The notes under the pieces were generated by a model, which searched no databases, was not told where the DNA came from, and worked only from the letters and a program-made list of their open reading frames with translations. Shown piece after piece: positions 1 through 8,530 of a DNA stretch of 64,000 bases (position 1 is its first letter; each line of letters begins with the position of its first letter). The translations under genes and the position numbers were made by a program. Origin of the DNA: Niallia sp. NCCP-28. GTDB lineage: Bacteria; Bacillota; Bacilli; Bacillales; Cytobacillaceae. The DNA is taken from NCBI RefSeq assembly GCF_023168165.1, contig NZ_BQYJ01000006.1, forward strand, positions 1 to 64,000, in the 5' to 3' direction.

Positions 1-142
1 GTATTGCTTATTGTTTCGTTTCATAACAAAAGTTATAAAATGATTATTGTTGACGTTTTGTTTGTTCAGTTTTCAAAGAGCAATTTTTCTATCGCTCGTA
101 AGCGACTTTAATAATATACCACAATATTTTTTATTTAGTCAA
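1..142 (-). promoter_or_regulatory. rRNA operon promoter and 5' leader, reading out of the left edge
   Basis: On the minus strand a -35 TTGACT (137-142) and -10 TATATT (113-118) are separated by 18 bp. They are followed about 30 bp later by the TTTGAAAACTGAAC leader motif (within 61-83), which is typical of the region before 16S genes and of rRNA spacers in Bacillales. The 16S gene itself would lie just outside the window. The promoter and motif are seen directly; the assignment to an rRNA operon comes from knowledge of Bacillus rrn leaders. The same leader motif also occurs in the 16S-23S spacer, but the promoter argues for the operon start. Confidence 0.7.
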
Positions 143-548
143 TAACTTTTTTCAAGAAGTTTTTGACCACTTATTTATCGATGCTGATAAATTAATTATA
201 GTATGTTTTTTCTTTTCATTTCTTTTAAAAGTAGTTTTTGTATAAAAATAAATTCAAATGCTATTGTCAATATAGTAGATAATGTTTATAGCAATATGTT
301 TTTTAAATATATAAAAACTTGTATATTTTCAGCTTTTGATAATTTGATCCTCTTCTAAACTTCTCTCTTTATCGGAATCAAGTAATTTTTTTATATTCTG
401 CTTCATTATCCTTCCTATCCTTAATTAAACTTAGAGTCTCTACCTAATATAGAACTTCATGGCGATTAATCCTACGATAAAAATCCTCCAAAGGTTGTGC
501 TACAATAAATCTATTGACCATTTTTACAATAATGAGGGATTAGATTTT
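143..548. other. AT-rich intergenic region between rRNA promoter and response regulator gene
   Basis: No credible gene is seen. The stretch separates a leftward rRNA promoter from a rightward regulator gene. An in-frame ATG at 459 would add 30 residues to the response regulator, but that extension has no family similarity and no good ribosome binding site, so it is treated as untranslated leader. Confidence 0.5.
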
Positions 549-1223
549 ATGTATAGAATCATGTTAATTGAGGACGATGAGAAAATTAGACAGATTGTCG
601 CTGATAAATTGAGGAAATGGCAGTATGATGTGATGGAAGTGACACGATTTGACCAAGTGTTAAAGGAATTTGAACAAGAATCTCCACACCTTGTTCTATT
701 AGATATTAATCTACCAGTTTTTGATGGATACTACTGGTGCCAGCAGATACGATCTGTTTCAAAGGTGCCGATAATCTTCCTTTCCTCCAGAAATCAGAAT
801 ATGGATATTATAATGGCGATTAATATGGGCGGAGATGATTTTATTCAGAAACCATTTGATTTGGATATTCTTGTCACGAAAATTAGTGCGCTTATCCGCC
901 GGCGATATACATATCAGGAAGAGCCAAATATCACCTTCGTCCATCGGGGCTTAAAATTAAATGTAACCAATTCAACAATTGAATATAGAGGGCAAAGCAC
1001 GGAATTAAGCCGGAATGAATTCATCCTTTTACAATTGATGATGCGGAATATCGGTAAAATTGTTTCGCGAGAGGACTTAATGCAAGCATTATGGAATGAA
1101 GATCAGTTTGTTGATGATAACACACTAACCGTGAATGTGAACCGAATGCGCAGGAAAATTGCTTCCCTTAGTCTGGAAGATTTTATAGTTACCCGAAAAG
1201 GAATGGGATATTTAATCGAATGA
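549..1223 (+). CDS. BceR-like OmpR-family response regulator
   Basis: Two-component response regulator of about 224 residues. The receiver domain has the acidic pair near residues 9-10, the phospho-acceptor Asp52 in LLDINLP and the KPF lysine motif. It is followed by an OmpR/PhoB winged helix ending in TRKGMGYLIE. The start is placed at the ATG preceding YRIMLIEDDE because GAGGGA lies 9 bases upstream. The stop overlaps the kinase start by 4 bp, so the two are co-translated. In the BceR/YxdJ family the regulator activates a neighbouring BceAB-type transporter operon in response to peptide antibiotics such as bacitracin. The convergent transporter genes next door and the inverted repeat in front of them support that role; the actual inducer is unknown. 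Confidence 0.88.
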   Translation: MYRIMLIEDDEKIRQIVADKLRKWQYDVMEVTRFDQVLKEFEQESPHLVLLDINLPVFDGYYWCQQIRSVSKVPIIFLSSRNQNMDIIMAINMGGDDFIQKPFDLDILVTKISALIRRRYTYQEEPNITFVHRGLKLNVTNSTIEYRGQSTELSRNEFILLQLMMRNIGKIVSREDLMQALWNEDQFVDDNTLTVNVNRMRRKIASLSLEDFIVTRKGMGYLIE

Positions 1224-2215
1224 CCTTCCTACGATATCTAACTTATGAAAAGCCTTATATTTATCTGTATCTAGCTAGCTTCCTAATTTCAGCAGCAGTA
1301 TTTTTCACCGATAGCAGGGACAACTGGGCGTGGGGAACATTCTTTTATGCCTTCGCTCTATCTTCTATTGTGTTACTGGGATTTTTATTATTTCGCTATC
1401 AGCACAATCTACGTGTAATCCGACAAATAGAAAGGGAAGATTATGACCATTTATCACTGGAAGGAGAATTCGCTAAAGCGCATATCGAGGAGCTGAAAAG
1501 GGCGCATATCCGTGAAATGAATCGGATTCAAGAAAGAAAAAATGAGCATTATGACTTTATCGTCTCCTGGTTCCATGAAATCAAAACACCAATTGCAGTT
1601 CTTCGCTTACTGCAGCAAACCGATATGGACGCGGATAGTTTAAGGGAAGAAATTACGAAAATTGAAAATTACGTTGATCAAGCTCTCTATTATGCCAAGC
1701 TCGACAGTTTTAATCAAGATTATAATATTCAAAAGTGTGATATCGTCAAAATTTCAAAAGAGATTATTAAATCTCATTCGAAAACCTTTTTTTCAAAAAA
1801 AATCCGCATTAACATACAGGCAGACCAGCTAGAGGTTCAAAGTGATCCTAAATGGCTCCAGTTCATCATCAATCAACTGCTGACGAATAGTTTAAAATAT
1901 ACGCAGCATGGTGGGGAGATAAACATTTCAGTATACGAAACCCCACAAGAAAAACAGCTTCTCATTCGGGATAATGGAATTGGCATCAGCCAAAAAGATC
2001 TACCGCGAATATTCAATCGTGGTTTTACTGGAGAAACAGGGCGATTGTATTCGAAGTCGACTGGAATGGGTTTATATTTAGCCCAACAGTTAAGTAACAA
2101 ATTAGGACATTACATTAGTTGTATGTCGGAAGTGGGCAACTTTACCCAATTTATTATTCACTTCCCTCTGGATAGCGACCCGTATTTAATACGACAAAAA
2201 ACACACGATGAGTAA
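1220..2215 (+). CDS. BceS-like intramembrane-sensing histidine kinase
   Basis: Sensor kinase of 331 residues with two transmembrane helices at about residues 13-30 and 40-58. Almost no extracytoplasmic loop lies between them, the hallmark of intramembrane-sensing BceS-type kinases. The phospho-acceptor is His119 in FHEIKTP. The C-terminal HATPase domain has the N box (NQLLTNSLKY), DNGIGI and the STGMGLYL G-box. Known BceS-type kinases do not bind the drug themselves but sense flux through the cognate ABC transporter, which fits the two transporter genes next door. Only 5 bp separate its stop from the convergent permease gene. Confidence 0.88.
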   Translation: MTFLRYLTYEKPYIYLYLASFLISAAVFFTDSRDNWAWGTFFYAFALSSIVLLGFLLFRYQHNLRVIRQIEREDYDHLSLEGEFAKAHIEELKRAHIREMNRIQERKNEHYDFIVSWFHEIKTPIAVLRLLQQTDMDADSLREEITKIENYVDQALYYAKLDSFNQDYNIQKCDIVKISKEIIKSHSKTFFSKKIRINIQADQLEVQSDPKWLQFIINQLLTNSLKYTQHGGEINISVYETPQEKQLLIRDNGIGISQKDLPRIFNRGFTGETGRLYSKSTGMGLYLAQQLSNKLGHYISCMSEVGNFTQFIIHFPLDSDPYLIRQKTHDE

Positions 2216-2220
2216 ATAAC

Positions 2221-4179
2221 TCACCGTGTGTTTTTTTCGTTGATAATTTTGTAGTAAATAGAGATTGATGATAAGTAAAAGATTAAATACGTTAACACAT
2301 ACAGTCCCATTACAGAAAAAATAATCGTTGTCAAGGAAGGTAAATCTTTTATTACTAGGATAACTGTGTAGTATAAAAGATACCAACTGTGTACCAATCC
2401 AAGTATGAGCGGCGGTAAAAATACGAACAGCAATTGCTTCCGGATAATCTTTTTCATTTCTTTGTCATTAACACCTATTTTGCGTAAAATTGCGTAATGC
2501 TCTCTCTCTTCTGTCGCTTCGCGTAGCTGCTTAAAGTAAATGACACTTCCTAAAGCAAACAATGCAATGACTGCAAAAAACGCAACGGAGAACAATACCA
2601 AAGAGGACGACTCTGTATCTGTGGAATGCATATCTATATAGGCTGAATAATATGCTCCTTCTTTTTTCATAACAATATCGTATATTTTTCGTGAAACGTC
2701 ATTGGAGGTCTTCGGATCTTCAATTTGATAAATTTCATAGGAAGAAAGAGTACGATTTTCTTTTAAGTTCTCAAAAACTTCATCTGAAATAACCAGTACA
2801 GATGGTTGAGGTTTAGTATCTCCACCAGGACGCGTTGGGATACTTAACAAGGGATATCGTATTTTTTCGACTATACGAAATGTATTGTCTTCTAAAACGG
2901 TAATTGTAGGTTGAGGACTTTTATATTTTGTTGGTTCATCTAATCCTCTTGTTAAAATAATTGCATCTTCCCCTTTTAAATCTACTTTTTCACCCACTTC
3001 ACGCAAATCAACAATCGTATTTAATTGTGACTCAGGGAAAAGGTAAAACTCCTCTGTGTAATATTCAGGATAACTAAAAAAAGTTTGTCTATTTGGGACT
3101 TTTTCTGTTTCAATTCCCGTAATTGTTTCATGACCAATAATAGGATGTGAATCATTTATTATTTGTTCAATTTGTTTTTGTGTCTTATCATCTTGCGTCG
3201 AGAAGGCAAAATGGTTTGGAAATTCTTTTTTTACAACATCACCTTTCACAGCGTAATCTACAGCAATAAATCCAACTGCAAAGATGACAATAGCGCTAAT
3301 AAGTGAATTAAACGTAAAGTTTACTGTATTTCCTCGAATGGAAAAACGAAGGGAGGAAATCCATAACATTTTGGTACCATGAAAGTAATTTTTACGTTGA
3401 CTCAATTTTTGTAAAACCCAACCAGAAAACTGGCGAAAAAATAAATACGTTCCGACAATCAATGTTACTGCTGTAGCAACTAATGTTTCTTTAAAATACT
3501 CTTTCCATATGTCTGTATCTCCTGCTATCGTAATCACATAGTAGGACGCTGCAATCAATATAATGGACAATATTGCCAACCCAAAAGAAAATTTAAAAGG
3601 TTTGTCTATTTTTTCTTTTGCATGAAATAATTCGACTAACTGCACACGGCGGACACTAAAATAGCTCTGAATAGTAATGATGCCGATTAATAAAGTAAAT
3701 AACACAATAGTAGAGACGATTGCTTCAAGTGGAAAGGAAAAGGAAATGTCCTCATTGTAATGCATTAAGTTCATTAATACCGCACCGAAAAATTTCGATA
3801 GTAACCCACCGATTAATATACCGCTGGATACAGAAATGGAGCTCAAGAATAATGTTTCAAAAAAGACCATTGTGGCAACTTGTCTTTCTTTCATTCCGTA
3901 AAGTAAATACATGCCGAATTCTTTTTTTCGCTGCTTCATGAAAAATGAGTTAGCATACAAAATAAAGCACACAATAAACAAAAAGACGATAACCGAGGCA
4001 ATGAAAATAACCGTTTTGTAGTTTTCTTTATTTTGAATTGCGGCCACTACGTCCTTATTAAACATTAAACCCGAAAAAGTAAAGTAAATAATAACCCCGA
4101 CAAGCATGGAAATGAAATATATGGTATACAAACGGAAGTTCCGCTTCATATTCCTCCATGATAAATCAACTAAGTTCAT
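2221..4179 (-). CDS. BceB-like ABC transporter permease (FtsX-like)
   Basis: Permease of 652 residues, the usual length for BceB/VraG-type proteins. Hydrophobic segments suggest about ten membrane helices, with a large hydrophilic extracytoplasmic region of roughly 200 residues between the sixth to seventh and later helices. It overlaps the ATPase gene by 4 bp, so the two form one operon. In this family the transporter confers resistance to cell-wall-active peptides and also acts as the sensor for the paired histidine kinase. Substrate specificity cannot be read from the sequence. Confidence 0.88.
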   Translation of the reverse strand: MNLVDLSWRNMKRNFRLYTIYFISMLVGVIIYFTFSGLMFNKDVVAAIQNKENYKTVIFIASVIVFLFIVCFILYANSFFMKQRKKEFGMYLLYGMKERQVATMVFFETLFLSSISVSSGILIGGLLSKFFGAVLMNLMHYNEDISFSFPLEAIVSTIVLFTLLIGIITIQSYFSVRRVQLVELFHAKEKIDKPFKFSFGLAILSIILIAASYYVITIAGDTDIWKEYFKETLVATAVTLIVGTYLFFRQFSGWVLQKLSQRKNYFHGTKMLWISSLRFSIRGNTVNFTFNSLISAIVIFAVGFIAVDYAVKGDVVKKEFPNHFAFSTQDDKTQKQIEQIINDSHPIIGHETITGIETEKVPNRQTFFSYPEYYTEEFYLFPESQLNTIVDLREVGEKVDLKGEDAIILTRGLDEPTKYKSPQPTITVLEDNTFRIVEKIRYPLLSIPTRPGGDTKPQPSVLVISDEVFENLKENRTLSSYEIYQIEDPKTSNDVSRKIYDIVMKKEGAYYSAYIDMHSTDTESSSLVLFSVAFFAVIALFALGSVIYFKQLREATEEREHYAILRKIGVNDKEMKKIIRKQLLFVFLPPLILGLVHSWYLLYYTVILVIKDLPSLTTIIFSVMGLYVLTYLIFYLSSISIYYKIINEKNTR

Positions 4180-4922
4180 CGCTGGTCACTTCCTACAGCA
4201 CTTTGAATCGTTAGGATTCTGTCAAAAAATTCTTTTTCCGATTGTTCTCCTTTAAACATTTCATTGACGATTTTTCCATCGCGAAGAAAAATTACACGAT
4301 GACAGTAGCTCGCTGCATACGGATCGTGGGTAATCATCAGAACCGTTGTCTTAAAGGTTGTATTGAGCAATTGAATTTGTTCTAGTAGCTGGGTGGCAGA
4401 CCTTGAATCAAGTGCACCCGTAGGCTCATCAGCAAACACAATCGCCGGATTGGTAATCATCGCTCTTGCGGCAGCCGTACGCTGCTTTTGCCCGCCGGAA
4501 ATTTCAGACGGATATTGATTTAAAATGAATTCAATATTTAACGCTTCAATCAATTTCGTTAATCTCTCCTCCATTTCCGCAATAGGTGTTTTTTGTAAGG
4601 AGAGTGGCAGCAGTATATTCTCTTTCACCGTTAAGGTATCCAGTAGGTTGTAATCTTGAAAAATAAATCCCATTCGTTTTTGGCGAAATTCTCGTAATGC
4701 TTTCTTTTTTAAATCTAACAAGGATTGTCCCTCGATCCAAACATCCCCACCATTAAAGGAATCAATCGTTGAGAGAGTATTCATTAATGTCGTTTTCCCA
4801 GAGCCAGATGGCCCCATAATCGCGGTGAATTCCCCTTGTTCTATGGTCAAATCAATATTTTTTAAGACTTGGGTCTTTCCGTAAGATTTTGATAAGTTTT
4901 TTGTCTTTATAATTGTAATCAT
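4176..4922 (-). CDS. BceA-like ABC transporter ATPase
   Basis: ATP-binding subunit of 248 residues. Walker A is GPSGSGKTT, the signature is EISGGQKQR (Ser-Gly-Gly-Gln) and Walker B is IVFADEPTGALD, characteristic of the MacB/BceA/LolD group. It is the first gene of a leftward two-gene operon with the permease. A GGAGGG ribosome binding site precedes the ATG. The candidate response-regulator operator lies about 70-90 bp upstream, so transcription is probably induced by the neighbouring two-component system. Confidence 0.9.
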   Translation of the reverse strand: MITIIKTKNLSKSYGKTQVLKNIDLTIEQGEFTAIMGPSGSGKTTLMNTLSTIDSFNGGDVWIEGQSLLDLKKKALREFRQKRMGFIFQDYNLLDTLTVKENILLPLSLQKTPIAEMEERLTKLIEALNIEFILNQYPSEISGGQKQRTAAARAMITNPAIVFADEPTGALDSRSATQLLEQIQLLNTTFKTTVLMITHDPYAASYCHRVIFLRDGKIVNEMFKGEQSEKEFFDRILTIQSAVGSDQR

Positions 4923-4992
4923 TGTTTAGCCCTCCTTCACCACCATACTATATCGATTAATGTGCCCGCCAACCATCGATATAACATTATCT

Positions 4993-5014
4993 AACGTGAC
5001 ATTTTTGTCATGTT
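4993..5014 (-). promoter_or_regulatory. BceR-like operator upstream of the transporter operon
   Basis: An inverted repeat AACGTGACA-tttt-TGTCATGTT has one mismatch in nine per arm. A TGACA-N4-TGTCA core with this spacing resembles the known binding site of BceR-type regulators upstream of bceA in Bacillus. It lies 71 bp ahead of the transporter start. A -10-like TATAGT follows on the minus strand, but a clear -35 is lacking, as is common for activator-dependent promoters. Confidence 0.65.
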
Positions 5015-5141
5015 CAGTAAAGAATCGACCATTTTCTTTTTTGATTGCCCTTTTTTAAAAAAGATTCTTTGTATTTACCGTAAAATACGGATTTTAAGGT
5101 GAGTTAGATTAAACTCTGTTTCAAAGCAACAAATACAAGGA

Positions 5142-5192
5142 TTGACAGATGAGAAAAATTATCATATAGTTGATTACACAACTAATCAACTA
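5142..5192 (+). promoter_or_regulatory. Sigma-A promoter with perfect inverted-repeat operator for the YtrA-type regulator
   Basis: TTGACA (5142-5147), a 17-bp spacer and TATAGT (5165-5170) make a near-consensus promoter. A perfect 10-6-10 inverted repeat, TAGTTGATTA-N6-TAATCAACTA (5167-5192), covers the -10 region and the start site. A further AATCAACT half-site follows at 5192-5199. A repressor bound here would block transcription, and the first gene of the operon encodes a GntR/YtrA regulator, so autoregulation is the simplest reading. Confidence 0.8.
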
Positions 5193-5221
5193 ATCAACTT
5201 TTTTCAAGGAAGGAGAAAATC

Positions 5222-5593
5222 GTGAAAGCTGTTTTTGATGACTCGAAACCTATTTTCCAGCAAATTTCAGATATGATTGCTAATGAAATTGTGGAAGGTG
5301 AGTTGTTAGAAGGCGACCAAATCCCTTCTACCACAGAAATTTCAAAATTTTATCAAATAAACCGTGCAACTGTTCAAAAAGGACTCGCTGCATTAGTCGA
5401 TGCTGGATATGTATATAAGCAACGTGGCGTTGGAATGTTTGTTTCAAAAGGTGCCAAACAAAAGTTGCTTGAAAAGCGTAAAGAAGACTTCTACAACGAG
5501 TATTTGAAACCGATGATGGAAGAAGCGAAGCGGATTGAAATAAAAAAAGGAGAATTACTTCAACTGATCAAGGAGGATTATACGGATGATTAA
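5222..5593 (+). CDS. YtrA-subfamily GntR transcriptional regulator
   Basis: Regulator of 123 residues. An N-terminal GntR winged helix (FQQISDMIANEIVEGEL, IPSTTEISKFYQINRATVQKGL) is followed by a short helical C-terminus, the compact layout of the YtrA subfamily, which lacks a large effector domain. It starts with GTG behind AAGGAGA. It overlaps the ABC ATPase gene by 8 bp and heads a three-gene operon. YtrA-type repressors usually control linked ABC transporters and respond to cell-envelope stress, probably indirectly. The perfect operator in front of it supports self-repression. Confidence 0.87.
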   Translation: MKAVFDDSKPIFQQISDMIANEIVEGELLEGDQIPSTTEISKFYQINRATVQKGLAALVDAGYVYKQRGVGMFVSKGAKQKLLEKRKEDFYNEYLKPMMEEAKRIEIKKGELLQLIKEDYTDD

Positions 5594-6461
5594 ACTCGAA
5601 AATGTCTCGTTTTCATATGGAAATATCCCAGCTCTAAAGAATATAAATATTTCAGAAACGAAGCCAATCATCATAGGGCTCTGGGGTAGAAATGGATCTG
5701 GAAAGACAACACTTATGAAGCTTTTATCCGGCATGGAAAATATAGATGCTGGTTCTATCAATGTGAACGGCATTGCACCGTATAACAATAATGAAGCGAT
5801 GAACACCATAACGTATATGCAAGAAAATCACCCATTCTCAGATCTGTGGAATGTCGAGGATGCGTTGCGTTATGGAGCATTTTTTAACAAAAACTGGGAT
5901 ATGGAGTTGGCAGAACATCTAGTTGCTTTATTTGAACTACCAAGAAAAAAGAAAATCAAGAAATTTTCTAAAGGGATGCAAACAATGGTACAAATTGTCG
6001 TTGGTCTTGCTAGTAAATCTTCCGTAACCATTATGGACGAACCAACGAATGGGCTTGATGCTTATATGAGAAAGCAGTTTTACGATGCACTCCTGAATAC
6101 GTATGAGGAAGATCCCCGTTTAATTATTTTATCTACACATCATATTGATGAGATTGAAGCGTTATGTGAAAAGATTGCGATCATCAATCAGCAGACAATT
6201 GTACGTTATGAAGATACGGAAGAGTTAAAAATGCACGGTGTTCATTTATCCGGAACAGCAAAGATGATAGAACCTTTAATTGAAGGACATACCATTTTAG
6301 AAAAAAGAAAACTTGGAAAACAAATCAATGTGATGATTGACGACATATTTACGGATGAGTGGAAATCAAGAGCCAAAGAAGCTGGTGTTACTGTGGAAAA
6401 AGCACCCTTACAGGATTATCTTGTTAACTATACAACCAAAAAAGAGGAGCAAAAAGTATGA
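5586..6461 (+). CDS. ABC transporter ATP-binding protein (YtrB/YxlF-like)
   Basis: ATPase of 291 residues with Walker A GRNGSGKTT, a degenerate signature KFSKGMQTM, Walker B VTIMDEPTNGLD and an H-loop in STHHIDEIE. The signature reads FSKGM instead of LSGGQ, which is common in YtrB/ABC-2-type exporter ATPases linked to YtrA regulators. It is translationally coupled to the regulator upstream and overlaps the permease gene by 4 bp. The C-terminal 80 residues beyond the ATPase fold may contact the membrane partner. The substrate is unknown; envelope stress is the likely context. Confidence 0.85.
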   Translation: MIKLENVSFSYGNIPALKNINISETKPIIIGLWGRNGSGKTTLMKLLSGMENIDAGSINVNGIAPYNNNEAMNTITYMQENHPFSDLWNVEDALRYGAFFNKNWDMELAEHLVALFELPRKKKIKKFSKGMQTMVQIVVGLASKSSVTIMDEPTNGLDAYMRKQFYDALLNTYEEDPRLIILSTHHIDEIEALCEKIAIINQQTIVRYEDTEELKMHGVHLSGTAKMIEPLIEGHTILEKRKLGKQINVMIDDIFTDEWKSRAKEAGVTVEKAPLQDYLVNYTTKKEEQKV

Positions 6462-7174
6462 ATACCTTTACTGGACCATTCCGATTAATGATGAAAGAAA
6501 TGAACAGGACATTTTATATAAATGCTGTAATTACTTTCGTGCTCTTTGTTTTCTTTAGCTTTTTAGGATTTATTGATGCAAAATCTGTGTCATTTACCTT
6601 ATTCGGACCATTTTTCATTGTATTTCTTCTATATCCATTTATTAATTTCAAAGGATATCATTATATTCTTTCTTTAGGTGGTACTAGAATTCAATTCGTT
6701 TCGGCTATATATCTTTCCACATTTATTTTTAGTGTTATAAGTGTGTTACTCCTTAATTTGTTTTACTATCTAAGCACAAATATTATTAGCAGCGGCAGCA
6801 ACTCTGTTAATTTTTTCCATTTAGCAGATTTAGTAAATAGCTCTAATTGGCTTGTTTATCTATGGGTAGATTTTTCTTGGATTATCTTTTTATTTAGTTT
6901 AGGAATGATTGCAAAAACGATTTGGTTCAATTATGGTACTTTATTTTCACTTGTTGCAGCAACGTTACTCTTAATTATCGGTACGTCTATCGTTGTTTTT
7001 GGTGATATAAGTTGGTTAATAGAATTAATTTTTATGCATCATCTACAGTTTGTTAACAGCTTGTTTGGATTATCCGTTGTATTTCTTCTTTCATCCTATT
7101 TATTGATGATAAATGCACCTTTAGAAAAAGGAGATCGATTGATTCTCCAACAGAAAGGACCGAAAACAACTTAA
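6458..7174 (+). CDS. ABC-2-like membrane protein of the YtrA-regulated operon
   Basis: Integral membrane protein of 238 residues with about six hydrophobic helices, consistent with an ABC-2-type permease subunit. No sequence motif identifies a substrate. It overlaps the ATPase by 4 bp and is the last gene of the operon. It is the presumed partner of the ATPase, since no other membrane protein is encoded in the unit. Confidence 0.75.
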   Translation: MNTFTGPFRLMMKEMNRTFYINAVITFVLFVFFSFLGFIDAKSVSFTLFGPFFIVFLLYPFINFKGYHYILSLGGTRIQFVSAIYLSTFIFSVISVLLLNLFYYLSTNIISSGSNSVNFFHLADLVNSSNWLVYLWVDFSWIIFLFSLGMIAKTIWFNYGTLFSLVAATLLLIIGTSIVVFGDISWLIELIFMHHLQFVNSLFGLSVVFLLSSYLLMINAPLEKGDRLILQQKGPKTT

Positions 7175-7527
7175 TCATTAACACTTGATAGAGTTAGTGA
7201 ATATTACAGTTGTAGACAGCCAACAGAGCAAAGGGATAGGAAAACAGTGAGTCAAAAGGTTCCAAAGCAATTGAAATTGAGACAGGAAATTCAAGTATAG
7301 GGTAGCTTTCTCGTTCGGAAAATCTGTAAAGGGCCATTTAAACGTTAATATTTGCAAAAAAATCTTGATTGTTTTTTATGTTGACAACTATTAATCTGGC
7401 AGCGCAGATTGTAGAGGTTCAAATTCATTCCATTCTTTTTTATATTTAACCAGCTAAAAAAGCTTCATTATAAAAAAAGTCACAAAGTTAACACTAAGGC
7501 TTTTTTAATCATTTATACAAATAAATA
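7175..7527. other. Intergenic region without a recognised gene
   Basis: About 350 bp between a rightward ABC operon and a leftward regulator gene. It contains no ORF with a ribosome binding site and no convincing terminator for the ABC operon. A weak AAAAAGC...GCTTTTTT symmetry at about 7455-7506 could serve as one. Confidence 0.4.
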
Positions 7528-7556
7528 AAAAGTGCGGAATCTTTGACCGCACTTTT
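7528..7556 (-). terminator. Rho-independent terminator of the DeoR-type regulator gene
   Basis: A perfect 10-bp stem AAAAGTGCGG/CCGCACTTTT with a 9-nt loop is followed on the minus strand by a T-rich tract. It lies 17 bp after the regulator stop codon. The A/T ends make it potentially bidirectional. Confidence 0.85.
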
Positions 7557-7572
7557 ATCCAAAAATATTATA

Positions 7573-8334
7573 TCAAACTGTATAAACAGTTAAACCCGCT
7601 TCCTTAAATTGTCTTATTTTAGTTTCCGAGGCTTCTCTTCCTGTAATTAAAACATCAATTTCATTAACAGGAGCGACTTTATGCAAGGAAATACCACCTA
7701 GTTTTGTATGGTCAGTTACAACAATAGTTTGCGAAGCTGCCTCAATCATACTTTGTTTCGCCGAGACAAGCTGGTCATCAAAATGTGTCAGTCCGCGATT
7801 AGGATGAAAAGCGGGAATACCAACAAAAGCTTTGTCGACATGTAAAGTTTTTAAATTATTATCTGTAAAAAGTCCGTTTAACATATAGCTTTCTGGATAA
7901 AGAATTCCTCCAGTAACAATTACTTTAATATCTTTAAAGTCACGTAACTCTGCAGCAATGTTGATATCATTTGTCACCACGGTAATGTTTGATTTTGCAA
8001 CTAGCAACCGGGCAATCTGAAGTGTAGTGGTTCCAGAATCAAGAATAATATTGTCTCCTTCTTCTATCATTTCTACTGCACATTCAGCAATACGAATTTT
8101 TTCCTCTACACGTTCATTGGCACGTATGGTGAAGGAAGGTTCCGAACTAACTCCTTCCACAAGCACCACACCACCATGGGTTCTTCTTATCCGTCCTTCT
8201 TTTTCAATTTCACTTAAGTCTCTTCTAATTGTTGCTTCATGTACACCAAAATCTTGTGAAAGTTGAGACACAGAAGCGACATTATGCTTTCTTACATAAT
8301 CAAGAATTTTCAATTTGCGTTCAGCGGCAAGCAT
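7573..8334 (-). CDS. DeoR/GlpR-family sugar-responsive repressor
   Basis: Regulator of 253 residues. The N-terminal DeoR helix-turn-helix (FGVHEATIRRDLSEIEKEGRIRRTHGGVVL) is followed by a DeoRC sensor domain of the sugar-isomerase fold, with the DSGTTT phosphosugar-binding motif and the TDHTKLG motif. The start is set at MLAAERK because AAAGGAGAG lies just upstream; an earlier ATG six codons upstream overlaps that ribosome binding site. It is a single gene beside the pentitol dehydrogenase, transporter and kinase genes. GTTCRTTT repeats occur before all four promoters, so it probably represses the whole module and responds to a phosphorylated pentulose. Confidence 0.87.
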   Translation of the reverse strand: MLAAERKLKILDYVRKHNVASVSQLSQDFGVHEATIRRDLSEIEKEGRIRRTHGGVVLVEGVSSEPSFTIRANERVEEKIRIAECAVEMIEEGDNIILDSGTTTLQIARLLVAKSNITVVTNDINIAAELRDFKDIKVIVTGGILYPESYMLNGLFTDNNLKTLHVDKAFVGIPAFHPNRGLTHFDDQLVSAKQSMIEAASQTIVVTDHTKLGGISLHKVAPVNEIDVLITGREASETKIRQFKEAGLTVYTV

Positions 8335-8370
8335 GATATTCTCTCCTTTCATTTATAACTTTTTATAAAT

Positions 8371-8430
8371 GTTCATTTTTGTTAATTTTAACATATTAAT
8401 TGTTCATTTACTTATGGATATAAAGTGAAC
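8371..8430. promoter_or_regulatory. DeoR-type operator boxes before the regulator gene
   Basis: GTTCATTTTT at 8371 and GTTAATTTTA at 8381 are direct repeats with 10-bp phasing. GTTCATTT recurs at 8402-8409 and its complement AAAGTGAAC at 8422-8430. The same box is found before the dehydrogenase, transporter and kinase genes, which argues for one common regulator. Confidence 0.55.
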
Positions 8431-8456
8431 TTTTAAACTCATCTAAATAAAAAATA

Positions 8457-8484
8457 TACCCCCTTTCTTTTTAGAAAGGGGGTA
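8457..8484 (-). terminator. Strong terminator of the pentitol dehydrogenase gene
   Basis: A perfect 12-bp stem TACCCCCTTTCT/AGAAAGGGGGTA closes a 4-nt loop. On the minus strand it is followed by TATTTTTTATTT. It ends transcription of the dehydrogenase and insulates the regulator gene. Confidence 0.92.
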
Positions 8485-8530
8485 AGGATAAGATCTATCG
8501 CGTTGATAAGGTAATTAGAAATTCAAAATG

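Noticed and set aside
459-548. 30-residue N-terminal extension of the response regulator
   Set aside because: It has no family similarity and no ribosome binding site, while the downstream ATG has GAGGGA at good spacing and starts the receiver domain.
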